The notes: generated by a model not told the origin, from the sequence alone. Positions 54,348 to 63,768 are shown, counted from the first letter of the stretch. The stretch: 64,000 bases of DNA from an uncultured Porphyromonadaceae bacterium (GCA_902461565.1 CABPYL010000013.1:1-64000); one strand, 5' to 3'. Program-made: numbers and translations.

Positions 54348-54398
54348 CGCGTCTGTTCCCTAAACCAGATTCATCTTTGTTAACAAAACATTTATAAA

Positions 54399-56123
54399 AT
54401 GATTGTAAAAAAATATTTGGCTTTAGCATCGTTTCTTTTTGGAATGACGGTAGCTTATGCAGTACCCGCCATGCCGGGTAAACACCTTTTACAACAGCCT
54501 GACGGCACAATAGTGGAAGCTAATATTGTCGGCGACGAGCATTTCCATTATTACGAGACAGAAGCAGGTGAAATTCTTTTGCATGATGATTACGGTATGC
54601 TGCGGCCATGTGTAATAGGCTCCGACGGAGTCCTTCGGGCCGAGGGAACTATTACAGGCGAGCCATCTACGGAGGCAATACGTAATGCCGTTATGGCTAC
54701 AATGACCCGCAAGCGCACCGAAGCAGCGCGTGCAGCGGCGAAGCCGGACGAGATAAAGCTTTCGTTTCCTACAACGGGTACGGTTACAGGTCTGATTCTT
54801 CTCTGCGATTTTCAGGACGTGAAAATGACAGAGGAGGCTACCGAGGAGCACTACCGCCAGTTATGCAATGAACACGGCTTTTCCAGCGATGCTGCCCACG
54901 GTAGTGTGATAGACTACTTTACCGCGCAATCGCATGGCCTGTTTACGCCGCAGTTCGATGTTTTCGGTAAAGTTACCCTGCCTTATGAGCGCGCCCACTA
55001 CGGTATGACCAACGATGTGAACAATCTTTTTCGCGATGCCGCGCTGGAGGCTGACCGAATGGGTCTCGATTTTTCCAAATACGATGTCAATAACGACGGA
55101 TATGTGGATTTTCTGTTTGTAGTTTTTGCTGGCCACGGTCAGGCACAGGGAGGCCCCTACGATAGCGTATGGCCTGCCATGCAGGATTTGTCGGAATATG
55201 TCTTCGATTATTTTGATGGACTTAACCTTGGCGTTGCGGCATGCTCCTGCGAGCTTAAGGGTGGTTCCGGCGCCAATCTCGACGGTATCAGCACCATCTG
55301 CCATGAGTTCGGCCACATCCTCGGTCTTGCAGACATTTACGATACTTCCAGTCAGGGCGGACATGGCATGGGCCACTACGATATTATGGATGTGGGTACG
55401 TATAACGATAATCTTCGCACTCCTCCGGGATATACCGCATTCGAGAAATTTTCGCTTGGCTGGATGAAGCCGACCGTACTTGAACAGTCGGCTTCCGATA
55501 TTGAGCTGATGCCCTTCGACGAGAGCAACGAGGCTGTATTCATCGTAAATCCTGACAACACCAACGAGTATTTTACTCTTGAGAACCGTCAGAAACGGGA
55601 TTGGGACAGTGGTATACCGGGCCACGGCCTTGTTATCTCTTATTGCCATTATGAACCCCGCTTATGGCGTAGAAATACGGTAAATGCAGCAGCAGCAGGC
55701 TACGAGCACATACACATAATGGCCGCCGATAACATATGGATTACCGATGAAAACGGAAAGCCATTCAGCAACGAGGCCGGCGACACTTATCCCGGCCAAT
55801 CGGGGAACACTTCGTTCACAGGAACGTCGGTACCTGCTGCAATATGGATGTCGAGCAAACGGCCTATGATACAAGCTATCACCAATATCCGTGAATCGGA
55901 ATCAGGTACAATTACATTCGATTACAATTCCGGAGAAGCCGGCACAGGCGACATAGCCATCGCTCCAGAATCAGGAATCAGGGTCGAGGGCAACACTATT
56001 GTCGCTCCCGAAGACACTAAGGTTTTCGATATGTCCGGCCGATGCGTTGGTACCGCAAACCTTGCTCCCGGCGTTTATGTGGTGCGTAGCGGCGACAATG
56101 TTGTTAAAATTGCAATCCATTAA
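54399..56123 (+). CDS. M6-family zinc metalloprotease with CTD-like tail, secreted
   Basis: The 574-residue protein has a signal peptide (about 1-22) and a propeptide-like region to about 125. The M6 (immune-inhibitor-A-type) peptidase domain follows. The zinc motif HEFGHILGLAD places ligands H302 and H306 and catalytic E303, followed by the met-turn GHYDIMDVG. A calcium-loop-like DVNNDGYVDF lies near residue 227. The C-terminal 70 residues end with the CTD pattern VFDMSGRCVG ... GVYVVRSG ... VKIAIH. Such peptidases act outside the cell. It is co-oriented with the 977-residue gene 26 bp later and both have the same kind of tail. Confidence 0.88.
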   Translation: MIVKKYLALASFLFGMTVAYAVPAMPGKHLLQQPDGTIVEANIVGDEHFHYYETEAGEILLHDDYGMLRPCVIGSDGVLRAEGTITGEPSTEAIRNAVMATMTRKRTEAARAAAKPDEIKLSFPTTGTVTGLILLCDFQDVKMTEEATEEHYRQLCNEHGFSSDAAHGSVIDYFTAQSHGLFTPQFDVFGKVTLPYERAHYGMTNDVNNLFRDAALEADRMGLDFSKYDVNNDGYVDFLFVVFAGHGQAQGGPYDSVWPAMQDLSEYVFDYFDGLNLGVAACSCELKGGSGANLDGISTICHEFGHILGLADIYDTSSQGGHGMGHYDIMDVGTYNDNLRTPPGYTAFEKFSLGWMKPTVLEQSASDIELMPFDESNEAVFIVNPDNTNEYFTLENRQKRDWDSGIPGHGLVISYCHYEPRLWRRNTVNAAAAGYEHIHIMAADNIWITDENGKPFSNEAGDTYPGQSGNTSFTGTSVPAAIWMSSKRPMIQAITNIRESESGTITFDYNSGEAGTGDIAIAPESGIRVEGNTIVAPEDTKVFDMSGRCVGTANLAPGVYVVRSGDNVVKIAIH

Positions 56124-56149
56124 TTTTCATGTTTTTAATTCATTCAGTA

Positions 56150-59062
56150 ATGAAAAGTAAAATTCTACTCACTCTGTTTATTGCTCTTCTTGGCGTAGTG
56201 GCGTCTAAAGCCACTACGGTGAACATCACCGTCGACAAGGCAGTGAATGTTACTGTTCAAGGTAACAATGGCTATGGCGACCTGTATACACTGCAGGATG
56301 GTGCGAATGCCTTCGAAATCGATCCGTCGGCCCAAAATCCTCTGTTAATCACGCCCACCGAAGGAGCTGAAATTGTAAAGATTATTGCCAACGGCAACGA
56401 GGCATTTGCCAGCGGCGACGGCACCTACCGCATCGGTATCGGGGGCCCTTCTTTTGATATTGATATAACTACATCGGGCAACGGCTCGTCAAGCACGCCT
56501 GTGGCAAAATCGAGCAATTTCAACATCTATGTTTCCGGTGATGGTGTTACCGGCGCTCCCTATACACTCTATGTAAAGAAGAACGGAGAGTGGACCGAAC
56601 CAGAGGCAGGCGACTTCGGCATGAAGTACAAAGTTGAAGAGAACGCCGAAATGAAGATTACTCCGGTGGCTCCATACGAGATTGAAAGCGTTACAATACA
56701 GAATCAGTCAGCCCCCCTCGAGGTTACCCGTGAGGATGACGGTTCCATAGTATTCCTTAACACTATTCCTGATTATTACAACCTGATGCTTAATATGAAG
56801 CTGTCGGACAGCGCCATACGCTTCTCTGTACAGGTCGACTATCCCCGCAATATCGTGGCATATCTTGAATGGCAGCGTAACGGTTCACACGACTGGGAGG
56901 TTCTTACTCTGAATTCGGGTGTGAATACGTTTGCAATTCTGGATGACGCCAATCCTCTGGAGTTCATGGCTGTAGCAGGCGGCGAAATTCTTCAGGTTAC
57001 CTGCAATGGCGAAGTTGTTAATCCCATCGGCTGGGAAGGCACAGGCGGTTACCTTATCAGCGTGGCCAACGGCGATGCTTTCACAGTTACCACACGCGGT
57101 CCTGAAATTGAGATGCTTGTTTCCGCTGCATCCTCGTCGACAGCCGACCTCAGCGCATATTACTTCACCAAGAGCGACGGCACAGAGTTGCAGCTTTCGG
57201 GACGCCAGACAACAATTACCGGCAATCAGGGCGAATACGTATATGTTTCTCCCCGTCCCGGTACAACTTACGACATGGTTCTTGGCTCCAACGGTGCTGA
57301 AACAGACCGAAACACCTGGAAAGACTGGTTCCGCATCACTCCGGGTCTCGACGGCGTCAATCCCGCCTCTGTAGAGCTGTACGGCTCCCGCGACGTCAAT
57401 GGCGTTGTTCTTGATATCGACAATGCCGACCGCATAAGCATAGTTCAGGAAGGTGGTCGAGGCGATGCTCTCGCACTTACAAGCGGCAAGAATTCTTTCG
57501 ACCCCTCCAGCATTAAGAATGCACTTGCCATCAGCGCAACCGAGGGTAATCAGATTCTTTCTGTAACTCTCGATGGCAATCCTGTTGCCGTAAATGCGCA
57601 GGGAGTGTACCTTGTATCCGTTGCCGAAGGCAACTATGTGCAGGTGAAATCGCGCAAGAGTCCTGTTGAAACTGCAATCTCCTTCGAATTCAACGAAGGC
57701 GCCGATATGAGCCGCATCAAGCTGATGGTAGACGGTACCGAAGTACCTTCCATTTCACCTCTGAACGTGAAGACTTACTCCACTATAACCCTCTCTGCCG
57801 CTGCAGGCTATGTTATCGACAACCTGAGCTGCGACGAACCCTCGCTGCTCATCTCCAATGCCGAAGGTGTATACACTATTGAAGTTTCTTCGGCAGACAT
57901 CAATGCTGCAACTATCGCGCTGAGCATATCCGAGATTGCTCCCGCAGAGGGCAACGCTATTGTTATCCCCAACGGCGATCCTATGTTTATCAGATACACC
58001 GAAGTTTATTTCGATACCGAAACAAATAGCTACAGCAGGGTCAAGGTTCTCGAAAACAATACCGTCAACGAGGTTAAGATTGGCAACTTTATACAGATTT
58101 ACCGTATCGACGGCCAGACTGAGTATCGCTATGTAACCGTAAACGGCGAAACTCTTGACAATATATCGTCGCGTGCGCTCTATGTAGAAATTGAGGGCCG
58201 CACCACTATCGAAGCCGAGGTATATTCCCCCACATATACATATTCGACAGAGTCATACGATGATCAGAAGTTTATCGTTTCCGGCAAACTTGAATTTGAG
58301 GTTAACGGTACACGCACAAGCTATTTCTATGCAGAGCCCGGCATGACCGTGAAGATTGTTCCCATACCGTCTACAGGTTATGTGTTCGATCACGCCGAAC
58401 TTTTCTATCCCACTACTATGGCCAGTGAAGGCTTCGCTATTGAAGGCGACACCTATACATTTACTGAAGAAGACTGCCAGAACGAGTTCCTCCTTTTCAA
58501 GGGTGTGTTCAACGTAGATCAGGAAGAAAAGGTGTATGTTCTCCGTGGTTCTACAGCGTGGATCGTAGATGAGAACGGCAATCTTTCAGAGACATCGTCG
58601 AGTGCTGCAGGCAATGTTGTATTCAGCATGGGCGACGGTACATATTCGCGCGAATACACCGGTATTGCCGGTGAAGTTGTAAAACTCGAGATTTCTGTTA
58701 CCGACCCCGAAATTTTTGCTCTTTACCAGGTGGCAGGTTTCTGTCTGATGGATGGTTTCCCCAATAGCCTTGTTTCTGATCCCTATACCATTAACCCCGA
58801 CGATGCCAATGCCGACGGTATTATCTGGATCTGCGGTCTCATGACAGCCAAGTCTGATGCTATAGACGGTGTTGCTGCCGGCGAAGGTCTGCGTTACGAC
58901 GCTGCCGTAGGTAAGATCTTCTCGGAAGGCGGTGTAAAGGTTTTCAATGTAAACGGTTCGCTTCTCATCGACTCCACAGCTGACGAGACATCCGTAGATA
59001 GTCTTGCCAAGGGTCTCTACATCGCTGTCAGCGGTTCAAAGACTATCAAGTTCGTTAAGTAA
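56150..59062 (+). CDS. Very large secreted repeat protein with CTD-like tail, function unknown
   Basis: I prefer ATG 56150 (MKSKILLTLF) as the start; ATG 56129 adds seven residues before the signal peptide. The product is 970 residues. After the signal (about 1-22) a roughly 85-residue beta-rich unit recurs near residues 25-110, 232-325 and 412-500. Each has a leading Val/Ile strand with N/Q-G-G, then SG-N-F, NPL-I--TEGAEI or similar, an NG-type turn, and a closing Y-ISV--G--V strand. Other Ig-like stretches lie between and after. The C terminus (VKVFNVNGSLL ... GLYIAVSGSKTIKFVK) fits the CTD pattern. No catalytic motif is visible; an adhesive or structural surface role is a guess. Confidence 0.75.
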   Translation: MKSKILLTLFIALLGVVASKATTVNITVDKAVNVTVQGNNGYGDLYTLQDGANAFEIDPSAQNPLLITPTEGAEIVKIIANGNEAFASGDGTYRIGIGGPSFDIDITTSGNGSSSTPVAKSSNFNIYVSGDGVTGAPYTLYVKKNGEWTEPEAGDFGMKYKVEENAEMKITPVAPYEIESVTIQNQSAPLEVTREDDGSIVFLNTIPDYYNLMLNMKLSDSAIRFSVQVDYPRNIVAYLEWQRNGSHDWEVLTLNSGVNTFAILDDANPLEFMAVAGGEILQVTCNGEVVNPIGWEGTGGYLISVANGDAFTVTTRGPEIEMLVSAASSSTADLSAYYFTKSDGTELQLSGRQTTITGNQGEYVYVSPRPGTTYDMVLGSNGAETDRNTWKDWFRITPGLDGVNPASVELYGSRDVNGVVLDIDNADRISIVQEGGRGDALALTSGKNSFDPSSIKNALAISATEGNQILSVTLDGNPVAVNAQGVYLVSVAEGNYVQVKSRKSPVETAISFEFNEGADMSRIKLMVDGTEVPSISPLNVKTYSTITLSAAAGYVIDNLSCDEPSLLISNAEGVYTIEVSSADINAATIALSISEIAPAEGNAIVIPNGDPMFIRYTEVYFDTETNSYSRVKVLENNTVNEVKIGNFIQIYRIDGQTEYRYVTVNGETLDNISSRALYVEIEGRTTIEAEVYSPTYTYSTESYDDQKFIVSGKLEFEVNGTRTSYFYAEPGMTVKIVPIPSTGYVFDHAELFYPTTMASEGFAIEGDTYTFTEEDCQNEFLLFKGVFNVDQEEKVYVLRGSTAWIVDENGNLSETSSSAAGNVVFSMGDGTYSREYTGIAGEVVKLEISVTDPEIFALYQVAGFCLMDGFPNSLVSDPYTINPDDANADGIIWICGLMTAKSDAIDGVAAGEGLRYDAAVGKIFSEGGVKVFNVNGSLLIDSTADETSVDSLAKGLYIAVSGSKTIKFVK

Positions 59063-59086
59063 TTATTTACTGTAATACATCACGAG

Positions 59087-59114
59087 GCTGCATCGTTACG
59101 GTGCAGCTTTTTTT
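59087..59114 (+). terminator. Terminator of the large repeat-protein gene
   Basis: GCTGCA (59087-59092) pairs with TGCAGC (59102-59107), followed by seven T. Confidence 0.82.
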
Positions 59115-59167
59115 GTAGATGATATTTCCACTGTTCACTAGTCTTTCACTTAAGGTCTAATATACAA

Positions 59168-59202
59168 AATTCCCCGTGCAGCTGTGAAGCGCACGGGGAA
59201 TT
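59168..59202 (-). terminator. Terminator of the rubrerythrin gene
   Basis: AATTCCCCGTGC (59168-59179) and GCACGGGGAATT (59191-59202) form a perfect 12-bp stem just after the rubrerythrin stop on the minus strand, with a short T stretch following in that direction. Confidence 0.75.
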
Positions 59203-59222
59203 CTTGACCTGTCTGTGCAGGA

Positions 59223-59774
59223 TTATTTCTTGAAGTAACGGTTGTAGAGACCCTGGAAACCCTGACCGTGACGGGCTTCGTCCTTTGCCATTTCGTGAAC
59301 GGTGTCGTGGATGGCGTCAAGGTTCAGTTCCTTGGCACGACGGGCAATACGCATCTTGTCAGCGTTGGCGCCGGCTTCGGCGGCCATACGTTTTTCAAGA
59401 TTGGTCTTGGTGTCCCATACAACTTCGCCGAGGAGTTCGGCAAACTTGCTGGCGTGCTCGGCTTCTTCCCATGCGTAGCGCTTGAAAGCCTCTGCGATTT
59501 CAGGATAGCCTTCGCGGTCGGCCTGGCGGCTCATTGCAAGGTACATGCCCACCTCGGTACATTCGCCGTTGAAGTGAGCGGTGAGGTCTTTGATCATTTC
59601 TTCGTCGCAGCCTTTGGCAACGCCGATTTCGTGTTCAGTTACAAATTCGAGAGCTGATTCAGCAGTGAGTTCTTTGAATTTATTGCGGGGAGCGCCGCAC
59701 AGAGGGCACTTTTCGGGTGCTTCGTCGCCTTCGTGAATGTAGCCGCATACGGTGCAGATAAATTTCTTTTTCAT
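59223..59774 (-). CDS. rbr: Reverse rubrerythrin (N-terminal rubredoxin, C-terminal diiron domain)
   Basis: The 183-residue protein has the rubredoxin-like iron site at the N terminus (C7, C10, C23, C26), followed by the four-helix diiron domain. Glu/His ligands lie in NGECTEVGMY, WEEAEHASKF and KDEARHGQGF. In classic rubrerythrin the order is reversed; this swapped form is used by anaerobes to reduce hydrogen peroxide. It lies downstream of the serine palmitoyltransferase gene on the same strand with a 39-bp gap, so the two may be co-transcribed. Confidence 0.93.
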   Translation of the reverse strand: MKKKFICTVCGYIHEGDEAPEKCPLCGAPRNKFKELTAESALEFVTEHEIGVAKGCDEEMIKDLTAHFNGECTEVGMYLAMSRQADREGYPEIAEAFKRYAWEEAEHASKFAELLGEVVWDTKTNLEKRMAAEAGANADKMRIARRAKELNLDAIHDTVHEMAKDEARHGQGFQGLYNRYFKK

Positions 59775-59813
59775 GTGAGTTACGTTTAGTATATTATTAA
59801 TTGGGGGATTTGC

Positions 59814-60998
59814 TTATAGGATTCCGTGTTTTTTGAACACCTTGGTTATGGTGTCCAGTGCGTATTCAACCTGTTGGGGCGTGTGTGTGGCCATGAGGCT
59901 GAAACGGATGAGGGTGTCCTGCGGGGCAACTGCCGGCGATACTACGGGGTTGACGAAGATGCCTTCGTTGAGAAGATCTGTGGTGATTGCGAACGTCTTG
60001 AAGTTGTCACGAATGAACAGCGGGATTATGGGCGTGGAGGTGTTGCCGATTTCGAAGCCGCGGCTCCGGAAACCTTCGAGGGCCATTTTTGTGAGCTTCC
60101 ACAGATTTTCCTGTAGTTCAGGTTCCTCGATCATGATGTCGATGGCTTTCAGCGCTGCGGCTGTGGATGCCGGGGTGATGCTGGCTGTGAAGATGTAGGA
60201 ACGTGAGTGGTGGCGCAGGAAATTTGTGATTTCCTTATCGGTTGCGATGAAACCGCCGAGCGACGCGAACGATTTGGAGAAAGTGCCCATAATCAGGTCT
60301 ACGTCGTCGGTAACACCGAAGTGGTTGCAGATGCCTCGGCCGCCTTCGCCGAATACGCCTATGGCGTGGGCTTCGTCAACCATAACGGAAGCGTTGTACT
60401 GCTTTGCCAGGCGCATGATTTCGGGGAGATTGGCAACGTCGCCTTCCATAGAGAAAACACCGTCGGTAACAATCAGTTTCACCTTATCGGGGTCGCATTT
60501 CTTAAGCTGTTCCTCAAGCGATTCCATGTCGTTGTGGCGGTATTTCAGCGATTTGCTGAACGACAGCCGGCGGCCTTCTATGATAGAAGCATGGTCCTGC
60601 TCGTCCCACAGGATATAGTCCTCACGCCCTGTGAGAGTGCTGACAACACCGAGGTTAACACCGAAGCCGGTAGAGTAGATCATAACATCCTCTTTGCCGA
60701 TATACTCGGCTATGCGGTGTTCGAGTTTCTTGTGCAGGTCCAGCGTGCCGTTGAGGAAAGGAGATCCGGCGCAGCCTGTACCGTATTTTTTTGTTGCCTC
60801 GATGGCAGCTTCCTTGATGCGGGGGTCGTTGACAAGACCGGTGTAGCAATTGGAACCGAACATAAGAACTTTTTTCCCGTTGATAATGACTTCGGGGTCC
60901 TGTTCGGAAGAAATAGCGCGGAAATAGGGATATACACCGGCGGCTTTAGCCTCCTGCGGAGCTGTGTATTTGGATAATTTTTCTTGTAAAAGTTTCAT
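59814..60998 (-). CDS. spt: Serine palmitoyltransferase-like PLP enzyme (alpha-oxoamine synthase)
   Basis: The 394-residue PLP enzyme has the alpha-oxoamine synthase core: GSNCYTGLVNDPR, GTGCAGSPFLNGTLDLH, DEQDHASIIEG, DGVFSMEGD, VDEAHAIGVFGEGGRG, and Schiff-base K242 in GTFSKSFASLGG. The N terminus (MKLLQEKLSKY, GVYPYFRAI) closely follows the Bacteroides enzyme that condenses serine with palmitoyl-CoA to start sphingolipid synthesis. The alternative, 2-amino-3-ketobutyrate-CoA ligase, shares the fold. Bacteroidales make sphingolipids, and I favour that role. Its promoter is at 61066 on the minus strand. Confidence 0.82.
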   Translation of the reverse strand: MKLLQEKLSKYTAPQEAKAAGVYPYFRAISSEQDPEVIINGKKVLMFGSNCYTGLVNDPRIKEAAIEATKKYGTGCAGSPFLNGTLDLHKKLEHRIAEYIGKEDVMIYSTGFGVNLGVVSTLTGREDYILWDEQDHASIIEGRRLSFSKSLKYRHNDMESLEEQLKKCDPDKVKLIVTDGVFSMEGDVANLPEIMRLAKQYNASVMVDEAHAIGVFGEGGRGICNHFGVTDDVDLIMGTFSKSFASLGGFIATDKEITNFLRHHSRSYIFTASITPASTAAALKAIDIMIEEPELQENLWKLTKMALEGFRSRGFEIGNTSTPIIPLFIRDNFKTFAITTDLLNEGIFVNPVVSPAVAPQDTLIRFSLMATHTPQQVEYALDTITKVFKKHGIL

Positions 60999-61065
60999 AA
61001 TCTGCTAAATACGATAATCGAGGGTACGGCGCGCAAATATCAGGCCGTTTTCATTTTGTCGGATG

Positions 61066-61073
61066 CAAAGTTA
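61066..61073 (-). promoter_or_regulatory. -7 box of spt
   Basis: Minus-strand TAACTTTG fits TAnnTTTG. No clear -33 TTTG lies upstream, only an A/T-rich stretch. Confidence 0.55.
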
Positions 61074-61311
61074 CGAAAAAAAACTATATAAAAACTATCA
61101 TTCTTTGCATTTTTTAACTACGAAAGGCACACCTGCGCGCGAATGTGTATATTGCTGTTTATGTATTTGCAAACCAATGGTTTCGCGTGCGATACTGTTC
61201 GTTTACGCCGACTTATCATTATATCAGTAAAATTATTCATTTTTTTTCGGTTTTTGATATATTGGTTTTAAGATTATTATAATCGCTGTATTGTCAATTG
61301 AAATTTATTGT

Positions 61312-61319
61312 TACCTTTG
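61312..61319 (+). promoter_or_regulatory. -7 box of the 61343 gene
   Basis: TACCTTTG fits the consensus and lies 23 bp before ATG 61343. ATTG at 61290-61293 is a possible -33 element with an 18 bp spacer. Confidence 0.65.
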
Positions 61320-61342
61320 CAACCGTACTTTAAAATTTTAAT

Positions 61343-62626
61343 ATGAAAAAATTCTACACATTGGCGCTCGCCGCGCTATGCACAGTCTTAGCAGCCGGCG
61401 CAACAGCGCACGACTTCTGCAAGGAAGTTTCCGTTTATTCCAAAAACCAGTCCGTACGGCCGGCCAAGAAACATGTATTGGCCGATGTCTTTCGTGCTAA
61501 AACAGCTGCTCCGGCTGCCGATGAGGAGCGCGGTTCTATTATCGGTGATTTCGACTGGTTATATAGCAGTTTGATTGGCGGGGGAGGAGATTCTCAAGGC
61601 GTTGCCCAGATATATCCCTCGGAGATAGCCCAGGATTCGATAGTTATCTTTTTTGACTATGATTTTGGCGTTGTTGCCGGCTATGATGAAGCTACCGGTA
61701 GAGTATCCATTCCCGCAAATCAGTATCTTGGCCCGTTCGGAACTAATCAAGGAACGGTTGACGTTTATTTCTATCACGCTGTAATCAACGAAGCCGGCAC
61801 AGGGTTCGACTTTGTAGATGCGCCGCTTGAGGCCACTTTCGATGGTTCTGAGCTGGCTTTCGATCCCTACGACTGCATTGCTTTCGGCAATATCGAACTC
61901 GGTGGTTATTTTGTTTTTGCCGCGTTCAACAGCATGATTTCTGCAACAGACGAATGGGTCGACAATATGCCTCTTGAGGGATGGGAGTTCTATTCTTACA
62001 GCACTTTCATTGACCCGTGGCTGATGTTTGGTGTAATGGGTATAGATCCTGCCGAACTCCCTTATGACGTCGTCGTTGAGCGCAACGTAGATGTCGAAGG
62101 CCTCTACCGTATCGTCAATCCTTACGGCGAGTCGTCGCCACTCTATGACGTGAACATGAATACAAGCGGTGTCGGCTATATTGTATTCTCCGTTGCCGAC
62201 CCCGACTTCGTTACTGTGCAGCCTCTTGTTTTCTCGGGCATGAACGACGGATATGACCAGTACCTGTGCACCAACGTGGAAGGTTTCTATTCTGTCCTCG
62301 TCGGTATCTCCAAAGAAGAAATTATTGAAGCTGGGATCCTTAGTGGTGTTTCGAACTATGAAGAAGAAAAACAGCAGGTTACATTCCGTAATGTAGTGTT
62401 CTCCACCAAAAAGACTCCGGACGAACTGTATGACTGGGGAGAAGGCCAGCCCGATGGCTCGCTGACACTCGCTGTTCTTACCGGGGTGGATTCTGTTGCA
62501 GTGGATGACAATGCCGCTCCTGTGTACTATAATCTCCAGGGCCTGCGCGTCGACAATCCAGCCGACGGCCAGATACTTATCAAACAGCAGAACGGCAAAG
62601 CCGTTAAGGTAAGAATCGTACGCTGA
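61343..62626 (+). CDS. Secreted protein of unknown function with CTD-like tail
   Basis: The 427-residue protein has a signal peptide ending near ATAHD (about 23). The mature part is acidic and aromatic rich, with beta-strand patterns and no recognised catalytic motif (FDWLYSSLIGGGGDSQG, PYDCIAFGNIELGGYFVFAAFN, PYGESSPLYDVNMNTSG). The C-terminal stretch VYYNLQGLRVDNPADGQILIKQQNGKAVKVRIVR is the variant of the Bacteroidales CTD in which GIYI is replaced by GQILI. This is the fifth protein with such a tail in the window. It has its own promoter and terminator. Confidence 0.7.
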   Translation: MKKFYTLALAALCTVLAAGATAHDFCKEVSVYSKNQSVRPAKKHVLADVFRAKTAAPAADEERGSIIGDFDWLYSSLIGGGGDSQGVAQIYPSEIAQDSIVIFFDYDFGVVAGYDEATGRVSIPANQYLGPFGTNQGTVDVYFYHAVINEAGTGFDFVDAPLEATFDGSELAFDPYDCIAFGNIELGGYFVFAAFNSMISATDEWVDNMPLEGWEFYSYSTFIDPWLMFGVMGIDPAELPYDVVVERNVDVEGLYRIVNPYGESSPLYDVNMNTSGVGYIVFSVADPDFVTVQPLVFSGMNDGYDQYLCTNVEGFYSVLVGISKEEIIEAGILSGVSNYEEEKQQVTFRNVVFSTKKTPDELYDWGEGQPDGSLTLAVLTGVDSVAVDDNAAPVYYNLQGLRVDNPADGQILIKQQNGKAVKVRIVR

Positions 62627-62648
62627 ATCTTGTAACAGAACTTTATAG

Positions 62649-62680
62649 GCAGGGACGCGATTACCGCGCCCCTGCTTTTT
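62649..62680 (+). terminator. Terminator of the 61343 gene
   Basis: GCAGGG (62649-62654) with inner CGCG (62656-62659) pairs with CGCG (62665-62668) and CCCTGC (62670-62675), followed by five T. Confidence 0.8.
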
Positions 62681-62711
62681 CTTTACAAAAAAGGCCGCGA
62701 ATGCGGCCTGA

Positions 62712-62787
62712 TGGAGCGGTAGACGGGGGTCGAACCCGCGACCCTCAGCTTGGGAAGCTGATGCTCTGCCAACTGAGCTACTACCGC
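62712..62787 (-). tRNA. tRNA-Gly (CCC anticodon)
   Basis: The minus-strand sequence folds as a complete 76-nt tRNA including the encoded CCA. The acceptor GCGGTAG pairs with CTACCGC, the D stem is GCTC/GAGC, the anticodon stem is TCAGC/GCTGA around loop TTCCCAA, and the T arm is GCGGG-TTCGACC-CCCGT with one wobble-type closing pair. The anticodon is CCC, reading GGG. Confidence 0.95.
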
Positions 62788-62904
62788 GTTTGCGTTGCAA
62801 ATTTAGCGAATATTTTTCATTTTTGAAAATTCGGAATCGAAAAATGGTTGAGTTGGTTGAGGAGTTGGTTAAGCGTTGAAAGCGCGATGTCTTTTTTTGT
62901 GCTT

Positions 62905-63768
62905 TTATTTTTTAAGGGAGGGGAACTTGACGGTGCCGTCGGCTACGGCCTGGTTGTAGAGATCTTTCATCAGCTTCTTGTCGTAGGCATGGCGACGGAG
63001 GGCCAGCAGACGCTCCTGCACAAGCGGGCGGGCGGTTTCGAACGGCATAGTGGAGCCTGCGGGGAGTACGTCGGAGATGGAAAGAAGGTATACGAAGCCC
63101 TGCGATGTTACATCGATCGGTTGTTTGGCGTTTACTTTAGCCAGTGTGGATGATGTGAAGTCGATGGGTATGCGCGTCTCTATCTGCTCGAGGTCTACCC
63201 ATGTGTCGTGGAAGTAGTCGTAGTGGATAGCGGAACTGTTAGCGGCTTTTTCGAGACGGTCGATGTCGTCGGGACGGGCTGATTTGTACAGTTTCCGGAT
63301 TGTATTGAGGTTTGGCGCGTCATCGGGCACTTTGAGGTAGATTCCTTTTATAAGCGGACGTTCGAGTCTGAAATCCCCTTTATGGGTATCGAAATATGCT
63401 TTAAGAGAGTCTTCGGCGAAGAATCCGTCGGCCTGGCCTGCCATAGCGCGGCGATACTGCGCCATTATCAGCTCGCTGCGGTAGTCGGCAGTCATGCGGT
63501 CTATTTCCTTCATGTCCACTTCTTCGGCAGCTACCTGTTCAACCAGATGGCGTTCAATCCATGCGCGGACGTATGCTTTTGCGAATGTCGCACTGTCGGT
63601 GGCTGATAGTCCTGCGGGCATTACCGTAGCGATGTCGGCGCGCGTAATGGCTTTATTGCCAACTGTCGCGACAGCGTCGGCGGGGAAAGTATTGTCGCCG
63701 CTGCGGGTGCACCCGGAAATAGCGAGTGCAAACGCAGCGGCGACAGTTATGCGGCTGGCTACGGACAT
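62905..63768 (-). CDS. SurA/PpiC-like periplasmic chaperone lipoprotein
   Basis: The start is ATG 63768; a GTG just before it is the alternative. The 287-residue lipoprotein has Cys20 in AISGC. It shows an N-terminal SurA-like helical chaperone region (VATVGNKAITRADIATVMP, ERHLVEQVAAEEVDMKEIDRM) and a helix-rich C terminus (QERLLALRRHAYDKKLMKDLYNQAV). A PpiC parvulin core is weak or degenerate, so it may lack isomerase activity and act as a pure outer-membrane-protein chaperone. The start overlaps the stop of the upstream gene as TGATG, indicating translational coupling. Confidence 0.75.
   Translation of the reverse strand: MSVASRITVAAAFALAISGCTRSGDNTFPADAVATVGNKAITRADIATVMPAGLSATDSATFAKAYVRAWIERHLVEQVAAEEVDMKEIDRMTADYRSELIMAQYRRAMAGQADGFFAEDSLKAYFDTHKGDFRLERPLIKGIYLKVPDDAPNLNTIRKLYKSARPDDIDRLEKAANSSAIHYDYFHDTWVDLEQIETRIPIDFTSSTLAKVNAKQPIDVTSQGFVYLLSISDVLPAGSTMPFETARPLVQERLLALRRHAYDKKLMKDLYNQAVADGTVKFPSLKK

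Larger units (their letters stand above)
54035..54398. other. Divergent intergenic region with two back-to-back promoters
   Basis: This 364-bp AT-rich region contains a minus-strand promoter (54163-54194) and a plus-strand promoter (54316-54347). Apart from these and a 5' leader of about 120 bp for the minus-strand gene, I see no gene, repeat or clear RNA structure. Confidence 0.6.
60999..61342. other. Divergent intergenic region between spt and the 61343 secreted-protein gene
   Basis: This 344-bp AT-rich region holds the spt -7 box on the minus strand (61066-61073) and a plus-strand -7 box (61312-61319). I see no ORF, repeat or RNA gene in the 240 bp between. Confidence 0.6.

Noticed and set aside
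62712..62787. Reading the tRNA anticodon as TCC
   Set aside because: With the five-pair stem TCAGC/GCTGA the loop is TTCCCAA, so positions 34-36 are CCC.
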